Assembly: GCA_035550595.1 (NCBI GenBank)
Contig: DASZOV010000124.1
Span: forward strand, 40,673-104,672
Origin: CALFMR01 sp035550595
GTDB lineage: Bacteria > Acidobacteriota > Vicinamibacteria > Vicinamibacterales > SCN-69-37
Direction of reading: 5' to 3'
Length of the DNA stretch: 64,000 bases
This document shows positions 8,744 to 15,547 of this stretch, piece after piece. The notes under the pieces are model-generated. The model made no database searches, was not told the origin of the DNA, and worked only from the letters and a program-made list of their open reading frames with translations. Made by a program: the position numbers and the translations under genes. The stretch's first letter is position 1, and each line of letters opens with the position of its first letter.

Positions 8744-9825
8744 GCCCCGCGCGTCTCGATCCGCAGGCACCGGACACGACCGGGCTCGGCGACGTCGATC
8801 GCGGCGGTCACCGCGTGCGCGTCGACGACAAGGCGATGATCAACTGCCGCGCCGACGTGAACCAGTTGTTGCCGCTCAAGTACCGCTGGGCGTGGGAACG
8901 CTATCTCTCCGCGTGCCGCAACCACTGGATGCCGACCGAGGTCTCGATGCAGGCCGACATCGAGCTGTGGCGGTCGCGCGACGGCCTCACCGAAGACGAA
9001 CGGCGCATGGTGAAGCGGAACCTCGGCTTCTTCGCCGCGTCCGAGTCGCTCGTCGCCAACAACATCGTGCTGGCCATCTACCGGCACCTCACGAATCCCG
9101 AATGCCGGCAGTACCTGCTCCGCCAGGCGTTCGAGGAGGCGGTGCACACGCACACGTTCCAGTACATCTGCGAGAGCCTGTCGCTCGACGAGGGCGAGCT
9201 CTTCAACATGTACCGCGAGGTGCCGTCGATCACCGACAAGGCGGCGTGGGCGCTGAAGTACACACAGAACCTGTCCAACCCGGATTTCACGACCGGCACG
9301 CCCGCCGACGACCAGGCCTTTCTCCGCGACCTCGTCGCCTTCTACGTCGTCTTCGAGGGGATGTGGTTCTACACGGGCTTCGCGCAGATCCTGTCGCTCG
9401 GCCGACGCAACAAGATGGTCGGCATCTCGGAGCAGTACCAGTACATCCTGCGCGACGAGTCGCTGCACTTGAACTTCGGCATCGACGTCATCAACCAGAT
9501 CAAGGCCGAGAATCCGCACCTGTGGACGGATGCACTTCAGGCCGAGGTGCGCGAGATGCTGCAGTCGGCCTGCGCGCTCGAGATCGCCTACGGCCGCGAC
9601 ACGATGCCGCGCGGGCTGCTCGGGCTCAACGCCGATCTCTGCCGGGAGTACATGTACGTCATCACGAATCGGCGCTGCGTCCAGCTCGGTCTGAATCCCC
9701 TCTTCCCCGAGGCACGCAACCCGTTCCCGTGGATGGCCGAGGCCATGGACATCAAGAAAGAGAAGAACTTCTTCGAAACGCGCGTCATCGAATATCAGAC
9801 GGGCTCGTCCCTGAGCTGGGAGTGA
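8740..9825 (+). CDS. nrdB: Ribonucleotide reductase small subunit NrdB, class Ic type (Phe at radical site)
   Basis: Metallocofactor subunit of 361 aa that generates the oxidant for NrdA. The GTG start overlaps the nrdA stop. All six metal ligands can be placed: Glu102 (SESLVANN), Glu133 and His136 (FEEAVHTH), Glu206 (FEGMWF), Glu240 and His243 (DESLH). The residue four after His136, which is the radical Tyr in standard class Ia enzymes, is Phe140 (HTHTF), and the first ligand is Glu, not Asp. Recalled Chlamydia trachomatis R2 numbering (Glu89, Glu120, His123, Phe127, Glu193, Glu227, His230) matches with a constant offset of 13. This is the class Ic pattern, predicting a Mn(IV)/Fe(III) centre and no tyrosyl radical. 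The 3' end overlaps the convergent DUF488 gene by 41 bp. Confidence 0.95.
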   Translation: MSPARLDPQAPDTTGLGDVDRGGHRVRVDDKAMINCRADVNQLLPLKYRWAWERYLSACRNHWMPTEVSMQADIELWRSRDGLTEDERRMVKRNLGFFAASESLVANNIVLAIYRHLTNPECRQYLLRQAFEEAVHTHTFQYICESLSLDEGELFNMYREVPSITDKAAWALKYTQNLSNPDFTTGTPADDQAFLRDLVAFYVVFEGMWFYTGFAQILSLGRRNKMVGISEQYQYILRDESLHLNFGIDVINQIKAENPHLWTDALQAEVREMLQSACALEIAYGRDTMPRGLLGLNADLCREYMYVITNRRCVQLGLNPLFPEARNPFPWMAEAMDIKKEKNFFETRVIEYQTGSSLSWE

Positions 9826-10339
9826 CGCGCTCGGGATAGGTGATCGTCGTGCCATCGACCACGGCCCATGGCGTGAGGACGTGCGGGCGTGTCCTCACAC
9901 CGCTCGTGATTTCCTCCGCATCGATGCCTCGCACGATGAGCGCGTCGGCGATGAGCGACCGATGGCAACGCCACGGAACCCCCTCCGCGCACATCAGCAC
10001 CGTCGGCTCCTCACGCGCCAACGCGATAGAGCGATCGAGCGCCTCGACGAACGCCGGCGTCTGCATGTAGTCGGCGTACCCGCGAAAACCAGCGTTCGTC
10101 CAGCCGCGATTGATCGAGTCCCGCCGTGGGTGCCGCAGGCCGCCGAGTCCGGCCAGGTGCCGATAGTGGAGGCCGGCGCGGTGCAGCGAGGCCGACAGTG
10201 CCACGCGGTCGTACTGCGGGTTGTGTCGCGACCGTGGCACCGTTCGGACGTCGATCACCCGTCCGATGCCGTGCATGCGTAGCAGCCGCAGGAACGACGC
10301 GATGGGCCGCGTGGAGTGTCCGATCGTGTAGATGACCAT
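9785..10339 (-). CDS. DUF488 family protein
   Basis: Small soluble protein of 184 aa with the DUF488 hallmarks: TIGHS at residues 5-9, DVR at 30-32, a Tyr/His-rich centre, and C-x7-CH (Cys117, Cys125-His126) in MCAEGVPWRCHR. The biochemical role of the family is not established. Its 3' end overlaps nrdB by 41 bp in convergent orientation, so the two transcripts are antisense there. A perfect GC-rich hairpin (10353-10374) separates it from the membrane-protein gene lying upstream on the same strand. ATG 10339 is the natural start because the conserved N-terminus begins there. Confidence 0.85.
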   Translation of the reverse strand: MVIYTIGHSTRPIASFLRLLRMHGIGRVIDVRTVPRSRHNPQYDRVALSASLHRAGLHYRHLAGLGGLRHPRRDSINRGWTNAGFRGYADYMQTPAFVEALDRSIALAREEPTVLMCAEGVPWRCHRSLIADALIVRGIDAEEITSGVRTRPHVLTPWAVVDGTTITYPERVTPSSGTSPSDIR

Positions 10340-10352
10340 CGTACGCGTGTAG

Positions 10353-10374
10353 GGGCGGCCCCCAGTGGCCGCCC
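10353..10374. repeat. GC-rich hairpin, GGCGGC/GCCGCC family
   Basis: Perfect 8-bp inverted repeat GGGCGGCC-cccagt-GGCCGCCC between the membrane-protein stop (10409) and the DUF488 start. No T-tract on either strand. A related hairpin followed by TACG lies at 63338-63357. It may act as a transcription or mRNA-end barrier. Confidence 0.55.
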
Positions 10375-10408
10375 GGACTGAACGGCCGGCGCGCCCGAGG
10401 TGCTTTCT

Positions 10409-11764
10409 TCAGTGTGCCCGAGACACGTCCGACACGCCGCTCTGCGTCGACGAGCCGGCCGGTACCGGCACGGCCGCGCCAATCGCCTGCCGCACCATCT
10501 GCACGACGTAAATACCGCCGGCCATGACCGACGCCGTGAGTATCCAGCCGGCCGCGGCAATCGCCGTCTGGTGCTGATCGGCCAGCCCCCACGCGAGCAG
10601 CGGCACGCCGATCGTCCATCCGGTGAAGATCGTCGCGGCGAATCGTGCCGACGGCAGCTCGTTCGCGCCTCGGGCCGGTGGCGCGCCCCCACCGAGCGTG
10701 AACGCGCGGTACCAGGCGTACAGTGGCACGAGCCGTCCCTGGATGCCGGTGACGATCTGCGCGAGGAATCCGACGAGACCCGCGACGCCGTACGTCCACA
10801 TCAGCGGCACGGTCCATTCAGCCGGCACGCCGACGCTCAGCGCCACACCCAACGTGGCGGCCACGACCATCCACAAAAGAGCGGCGTGCGCCTGCCACGT
10901 CGACCAATCACGCGGCGGCAAGGCGACGGGCCGCGGCATCCGATGCCGCAGCACGCCGCGCATCTCGATCACGAAGCTCGCCAGGCCGGCCACGATCAGC
11001 CCAGCGCCAACCGGCACGGCCACCGACTGCCGGATGAGCGCGACGACGAGAACGACGAGTCCGGCTTCCATGAGCACGGCACTGCGACCGAGACGCCAGC
11101 CGGACGGCATCTGCGCGGGCAGCATCATCGGGATGAGCCGATACGCGAGGCCGACGACCATCATCGCCACCCATCCGACCGCCGCGAGATGCGCATGAGC
11201 GTAGGTGGCTGCGATCGGCGAGAACGTGTCGAGACCGCGCGTCCGCACGATCCCGATCGTGGCGCCGAGCATCCCTGCGGCCAGGATGTTCACGAACGCC
11301 AGCGCGACGTGCAGTTTGATTGGAAATGGCACCGCCGCCGTGCGCAGGCCACGCCATGCCCGCACCGCGACCCAGGCAATCGCACCGATGACCGGTCCCG
11401 CGGCCCAGATCATGCCGACGTATTCCCCGATCCAGAAGTGCCCGACCATACCGACGGTGCCCAACGCGAACGCAGCGAACGCGACCCAGTCCGCGATGCC
11501 AACGGGCATCGGCAACCGCAGCGCGAGCGGCGCGACGACGTAGAAGGCGCCGAGAATCGATCCCGTCAACCACCCCAACGTCACCAGATGGACGACGGCC
11601 ACCATGCGCGGATGGTAGAAGAACGCACCGGGCAGCGACGGATGCGTCGCGATGACGATGAACGCCGTGGCGAGCGCCAGATGCGCGAACCCGAAATACG
11701 CGAGCGGCAGCGGCGAGGACGGCGTGAGATCGCGCCTGGAGGCGGGAGCTGGAGACACGGTCAC
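10409..11764 (-). CDS. Polytopic haem-copper-oxidase-like / NnrS-like membrane protein
   Basis: 451-aa integral membrane protein with roughly 12 hydrophobic helices and short loops. Conserved-looking His residues sit in or beside helices: FYHPRMVAVVHLVTLGW (about residues 50-66), KLHVALAF, YAHAHLAAVGWVAMM followed by YRLIP, and WQAHAALLW. HAHL..VGW.. followed by YR..P is reminiscent of haem-ligating helices in cytochrome oxidase subunit I-like and NO-response proteins such as NnrS. The full CuB ligand set and proton-channel motifs are not evident, so oxidase activity should not be assumed. GTG start. The promoter carries a palindrome in Crp/Fnr class II geometry (11832-11849). Family assignment is tentative. 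Confidence 0.6.
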   Translation of the reverse strand: MTVSPAPASRRDLTPSSPLPLAYFGFAHLALATAFIVIATHPSLPGAFFYHPRMVAVVHLVTLGWLTGSILGAFYVVAPLALRLPMPVGIADWVAFAAFALGTVGMVGHFWIGEYVGMIWAAGPVIGAIAWVAVRAWRGLRTAAVPFPIKLHVALAFVNILAAGMLGATIGIVRTRGLDTFSPIAATYAHAHLAAVGWVAMMVVGLAYRLIPMMLPAQMPSGWRLGRSAVLMEAGLVVLVVALIRQSVAVPVGAGLIVAGLASFVIEMRGVLRHRMPRPVALPPRDWSTWQAHAALLWMVVAATLGVALSVGVPAEWTVPLMWTYGVAGLVGFLAQIVTGIQGRLVPLYAWYRAFTLGGGAPPARGANELPSARFAATIFTGWTIGVPLLAWGLADQHQTAIAAAGWILTASVMAGGIYVVQMVRQAIGAAVPVPAGSSTQSGVSDVSRAH

Positions 11765-11780
11765 GTCAATGCCTGTGCTA

Positions 11781-11798
11781 TTGTGCGCGGACGCAAAT
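11781..11798. promoter_or_regulatory. Imperfect operator-like palindrome (secondary site)
   Basis: TTGTGCG-CGGA-CGCAAAT has the same 7-4-7 architecture as the perfect palindrome centred 51 bp away, with an intact CGCAA half. The distance is about five helical turns. It lies between the predicted start of the minus-strand transcript and the GTG at 11764. Confidence 0.4.
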
Positions 11799-11805
11799 CA
11801 CCGCG

Positions 11806-11849
11806 ATCTTAATCGAGCCGATACGGCCGCCTTTTGCGCCGGCGCAAAA
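11806..11849 (-). promoter_or_regulatory. Crp/Fnr-type promoter with perfect palindrome
   Basis: Perfect 18-bp palindrome TTTTGCG-CCGG-CGCAAAA at 11832-11849. On the minus strand TAAGAT (11811-11806) is a fair -10, predicting a start near 11799, so the palindrome centre (11840.5) falls at -41.5, the classic class II Crp/Fnr position. The TTGCG-N4-CGCAA core resembles sites of NO-responsive NnrR-type regulators as I recall them (TTGCG-N4-CACAA). The regulator is not in the window. Confidence 0.55.
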
Positions 11850-11979
11850 CGACGGAGCGTGTCCATCCGTCATCGAGGAACTTCGTGAACGTCGCATTCA
11901 TCTGGGAAGCTCAGCGCGGCCGATGCCGCTCTGCGCCAGTGATGACCAGCCGTCTCCGACCGTCGAAAGCGAACGCGAC

Positions 11980-12855
11980 ATGAGCCGCATCGCCGTCGTC
12001 GGCCCGGGCGCCATCGGCGGAACCATTGCCGCGTGGCTGTCTCAGCGCGCCGAACATGCCATCACGCTCGCAGCGCGCACGTCATTCGACCGCCTCGAAG
12101 TGTCGACACCCGACGGCGTGATGTCAGCGACGCTGCGCGTCATCACGCACGTCGAGCAGGGCTCGCCCGTCGACTGGGTGCTCGTGGCCACCAAAGCCTA
12201 CGACAGCGCGGCTGCGAGCACGTGGTTCGGCACGCTTTGCGATGCGACGTCGCGGGTGGCCGTGCTGCAGAACGGCGTCGAGCATCTCGAGCGCTTCGCT
12301 CCTCACTTTCCGGTGGACCGCATCGTTCCCGTCATGATCGACTGTCCCGTCGAGCGCGCGGCGCCGGGGCGAATCCGACAGCGCGGCACGATTCGCATGA
12401 TCGTGCCGCAGGGGAGCAACGGCGCGGCCTTCGCCGGCCTGTTCACGGATCTGCCGATCGACGTCTCGGAGACCACCGACTTCACGACGGCAATCTGGAG
12501 CAAGCTCTGCGTCAACAGCGTGGGCGCCGTGTCCGCGGCCATTGTCAAGCCGAACGGCATCGTTCACCACGACGGCGTGGCCGAATTGATGCGCGGCATC
12601 CTTCGCGAGTGCGTAGCGGTCGGTCGAGCGGAAGGTGCGCGGCTGGAAACGTCCGTCGTGGAGGAGGTGCTCGCGAACGCACGCCGCGCGCCGCGCGATT
12701 CGGCGAACTCGCTTTATCAGGATCGGGTGGCCGGCCGTCCGATGGAAATCGACGCGCGCAACGGCGTCATCGTGCGGCTCGGCCGCACGCACGGCATTCC
12801 CACGCCGATCAATTCGATGCTCGTGGCATTGCTCGAGGCGGCGCAGATGGCGTGA
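11980..12855 (+). CDS. Ketopantoate reductase family (PanE/ApbA-like) oxidoreductase
   Basis: NAD(P)-dependent reductase of 291 aa. It has the N-terminal Rossmann motif GPGAIGG (residues 8-14), the family signature KAYD (about residue 72), NGVEH (about 100), and the central helix WSKLCVNS (about 170) containing the catalytic-type Lys followed by Asn. The C-terminal S.YQD...GRPMEID segment is the typical substrate-binding end. The start is set at ATG 11980 because Rossmann strand 1 begins there; a longer frame exists from 11923. The likely reaction is 2-dehydropantoate to pantoate in CoA synthesis, but many paralogues act on other 2-oxo acids, so the substrate is not certain. It is divergent from the membrane-protein gene and may share its regulatory region. 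Confidence 0.85.
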   Translation: MSRIAVVGPGAIGGTIAAWLSQRAEHAITLAARTSFDRLEVSTPDGVMSATLRVITHVEQGSPVDWVLVATKAYDSAAASTWFGTLCDATSRVAVLQNGVEHLERFAPHFPVDRIVPVMIDCPVERAAPGRIRQRGTIRMIVPQGSNGAAFAGLFTDLPIDVSETTDFTTAIWSKLCVNSVGAVSAAIVKPNGIVHHDGVAELMRGILRECVAVGRAEGARLETSVVEEVLANARRAPRDSANSLYQDRVAGRPMEIDARNGVIVRLGRTHGIPTPINSMLVALLEAAQMA

Positions 12856-12921
12856 GGCGCAATCCGACAACCTGCGTGGTGGTCGTGGTCCTCGATCGCG
12901 CCGAGGCCGCCCACGTGGAGC

Positions 12922-14046
12922 TCATCGTCGTTTGAGAGTTTCCCGCGTCGATACCAGCGTCACGACGGTCTCGATGTGCTCCGTGTGAGGAAACATGTCG
13001 ACGGCTTGTAGTGTGTCGATCGTGTACCCGCCGCCGCGAAGCCGTGACAGATCTCGAGCGAGCGCATCGGGATCGCACGAGACGTAGACAATCCGCGGCG
13101 GGCGAAGACCTTCCGCGAGCGCGTCCAGGACCACTGACGCGCAGCCTTGCCGGGGTGGATCGAGAATGACGACGTCGAAGCGCTCGCGACCGAGGCGCCG
13201 CATGGCGTCCTCGACTCGCGCACGCACGAGCCGGATGCGTGCAGCCGGCACGCCGTTCAATCGCCCGTTACGCGCGGCGTCGTCGACCGACCGCGCATTC
13301 TCCTCCACCGCCGTTACCTGCGCTCCCGCCAACACCAGCGGCACGGCGAACAGTCCGCATCCACTGTAGAGATCGAGCACGCGTCGCGCGCCCGTTGCGG
13401 CGTCGAGCACGAGACGCAACACGTCTCGTGCCGCGCCGACGTTGGTTTGGAAGAAGGCGTCGGGCGCGATGAGGAACGACGGTCCCAGTGCGTCTTCGCG
13501 CACCGCCGCCCGGCCGGCGATACGGATCGTCTCGCGCCCGGTCATGAGTGGGCCGGGCCGAGTGTTCACGTTGATGAAAAACCCATCCGGCGGCTCCGGT
13601 TTCGCCAGGAACGCCCGCACCGGCGCGCGAAGCGATCGATGATTCTCGGCGACGACCAACATGACGGCGGCCTCGGCGCTCGAGTCCGTCGTCCGCACGA
13701 GCACGTGCCGCAGGAGCGTGGGATCGACACGAGCCTGCGTCAGCGCGTCGCGAAGCCCAAAGGCCAGCCGATTGCCGCGATTGCTGTGTACCGGACATTC
13801 CTCGATGGGCACGACCGTCCGGCTGCCCGCCGCGTAGTGGCCCATGACGAGTCGGCCTCGGCGATCGGCGCCGAACACGAACGCGACTTTGTGGCGGAAG
13901 CGATCCTCGCGCGGCGAGGGAATCGGCGGAGGCACGGCGACGCCCAGCACCGTGGCAAGACGCCGGCGCTTGCGCTCGAGTTGTTCGGGATACGGCATCC
14001 CCGGCAGGCTGCACCCGCCGCACGTGCCGAAATGACGGCAGATCAC
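12922..14046 (-). CDS. Fe-S dependent uracil-C5 RNA methyltransferase (RlmD/TrmA family)
   Basis: SAM-dependent rRNA/tRNA m5U methyltransferase type protein of 374 aa. The N-terminus carries an apparent 4Fe-4S set Cys3, Cys9, Cys12 and Cys84 (CRHFGTCGGC; EECPVHS), as in RlmD. The usual N-terminal TRAM domain is missing, so it is shorter than RlmD of E. coli (~430). The SAM-binding region has LDLYSGCGLFAVPL (about residue 233), then DPPRQG (about 307), and the nucleophile Cys in YVSCDPD (about 337). It starts 7 bases after the stop of the ThiS/MoaD-like gene and is probably co-transcribed with it. The target nucleotide cannot be told from sequence. Confidence 0.88.
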   Translation of the reverse strand: MICRHFGTCGGCSLPGMPYPEQLERKRRRLATVLGVAVPPPIPSPREDRFRHKVAFVFGADRRGRLVMGHYAAGSRTVVPIEECPVHSNRGNRLAFGLRDALTQARVDPTLLRHVLVRTTDSSAEAAVMLVVAENHRSLRAPVRAFLAKPEPPDGFFINVNTRPGPLMTGRETIRIAGRAAVREDALGPSFLIAPDAFFQTNVGAARDVLRLVLDAATGARRVLDLYSGCGLFAVPLVLAGAQVTAVEENARSVDDAARNGRLNGVPAARIRLVRARVEDAMRRLGRERFDVVILDPPRQGCASVVLDALAEGLRPPRIVYVSCDPDALARDLSRLRGGGYTIDTLQAVDMFPHTEHIETVVTLVSTRETLKRR

Positions 14047-14053
14047 GCGCCGG

Positions 14054-14353
14054 TCAGCCGCCCGCCATCGCGCCGACGATGAGGAAGGGTTCCCGGCCGG
14101 AGACGACCGCTTCAGGCAGCGGCGCGTCGAGCGGCTCGTGCGATAGGTCGCGCTCGCACGCGTAGAAACGCACGAGCGGCCGCCGCATCTGCGTGGCGTG
14201 GTCGCGAATGGTGCCGGCGAGCATCGGATAGCGTGCCTCGATCGCGTCGATCACCGCGCGCGGCGTCGCCGGCGCAGCGACGTCGAGATCGACTTCCCCG
14301 CCAACGCCGGCAAGCGTTCTCAGGTGCGCCGGCAGCACGACCGTGATCGTCAT
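14054..14353 (-). CDS. ThiS/MoaD-like sulfur-carrier protein with C-terminal Gly-Gly
   Basis: 99-aa beta-grasp protein. It opens with the strand ITVVLPAHLRTLAG, has the MoaD/ThiS-like turn PRAVIDAIEARYPML, and ends FLIVGAMAGG. The C-terminal Gly-Gly is the group that E1-like enzymes adenylate and convert to thiocarboxylate. No MoeB/ThiF-type E1, MoaE or ThiG is present in the window, so its sulfur donor and acceptor are unknown. Its ATG overlaps the stop of the beta-propeller gene (ATGA), which implies translational coupling with that protein. I recall such pairs elsewhere but cannot check this. Role in molybdopterin or thiamine synthesis is not supported by context. Confidence 0.8.
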   Translation of the reverse strand: MTITVVLPAHLRTLAGVGGEVDLDVAAPATPRAVIDAIEARYPMLAGTIRDHATQMRRPLVRFYACERDLSHEPLDAPLPEAVVSGREPFLIVGAMAGG

Positions 14354-15468
14354 GACGACAGCGTCTGCACCTCGACCGACAGCACCGGCGGCAGGTCGCG
14401 CACGATGGGCGTCCAATGATCGCCGGCGTCGGCCGAGGCATACACCTGACCACCGGTCGTGCCGAAATACACGCCGCACGAGTCGAGCGCGTCGACCGCC
14501 ATCGCGTCGCGCAGCACGTTGACGTAGCAGTTTTCCTGCGGCAACCCGTCGGTCAGCGGCTCCCACTCGTGTCCACCCGAGCGGCTGCGGTACACGCGTA
14601 GCTTGCCGTCAGGCGGATAGTGCTCCGAGTCGCTCTTGATCGGCACGACATAGATTGTGTCCGGTTCGTGCGCGTGGACGTCGATCGGAAAGCCGAAGTC
14701 GGACGGCAGGTCGCCGCTGATCTCCTCCCACGACGCGCCGGCGTCGTCGCTGCGCATGACATCCCAGTGCTTCTGCATGAAGAGCACGTCGGGCCGCGAC
14801 GGATGCATCGCGATGCGGTGCACGCAGTGTCCGGCTTCCGCGTCGGGATTCGGAATGCCGTTCGACTTCAAGCCGCGGTTCATCACCTGCCAGCTCTCGC
14901 CGCCGTCGTCGGTGCGGAAGACGCCGGCAGCCGAGATCGCGCCGTAGATACGTTCGGCGCGCGTTGGGTCGAGCACGATCGTGTGCAGCCCGAGTCCACC
15001 CGCGCCCGGCTGCCAGGACGGCCCGGTCCGATGCGTGCGGAGCGCGGGCAGTTCGTGCCACGTCGCGCCCGCGTCGGTGGATCGAAACAACGCGGCGTCT
15101 TCGACGCCGGCGTAGACCGTGTCGCGATCGGCGAGCGCCGGCTCGAGATGCCAGACCCGCTTGAACTCCCAGGGATGCGGCGTGCCGTCGTACCAGGTGT
15201 GTGTCCCCGTCTCGCCGTCATACGCGAACTTGTTCCCGACCGGCGTCCACGTCCGTCCGCCATCGTCCGAGCGCTGGATGATCTGTCCGAACCAACCGCT
15301 CGTCTGCGAGGCGTAGATCCGGTCCGGGTCGACCGGCGACGCCTTGAGATGGAAGATTTCCCAACCGCCGAAAAACGGCCCGCTGACGGTCCAGTTTCGT
15401 CGCGCGCCATCAGCCGTCAAGGTGAACGCGCCTTTGCGCGTGCCGACGAGTACTCGCACCCGACTCAT
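14350..15468 (-). CDS. Asp-box (BNR/sortilin-like) beta-propeller protein
   Basis: 372-aa protein with six Asp-box motifs S/T-x-D-x-G-x-x-W: SDDGGRTW (residues 67-74), STDAGATW, TDDGGESW, SDDAGASW, SRSGGHEW and SADAGDHW. This predicts a six-bladed propeller. It has no signal peptide or TM helix, so it should be cytoplasmic, unlike most sialidase-fold proteins; the sialidase arginine triad is not obvious. The start MSRVRVLVGTRKGAF has a GGAGGG ribosome site. The last codons overlap the ThiS/MoaD-like gene. Databases often label such proteins exo-alpha-sialidase; I see no support for that activity. It may be a binding scaffold for its small partner. Confidence 0.85.
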   Translation of the reverse strand: MSRVRVLVGTRKGAFTLTADGARRNWTVSGPFFGGWEIFHLKASPVDPDRIYASQTSGWFGQIIQRSDDGGRTWTPVGNKFAYDGETGTHTWYDGTPHPWEFKRVWHLEPALADRDTVYAGVEDAALFRSTDAGATWHELPALRTHRTGPSWQPGAGGLGLHTIVLDPTRAERIYGAISAAGVFRTDDGGESWQVMNRGLKSNGIPNPDAEAGHCVHRIAMHPSRPDVLFMQKHWDVMRSDDAGASWEEISGDLPSDFGFPIDVHAHEPDTIYVVPIKSDSEHYPPDGKLRVYRSRSGGHEWEPLTDGLPQENCYVNVLRDAMAVDALDSCGVYFGTTGGQVYASADAGDHWTPIVRDLPPVLSVEVQTLSS

Positions 15469-15547
15469 GCCGCCCTCCGTTGTATGCCGGGCCCTACTCT
15501 ATCGTCGAAATGGCCTGAAACGACGCGGGATCGGGGAACGACGGCTC

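Noticed and set aside
14350..15468. Annotation of the Asp-box protein as an exo-alpha-sialidase
   Set aside because: Asp-boxes are structural; the catalytic Arg triad and a secretion signal are not seen.
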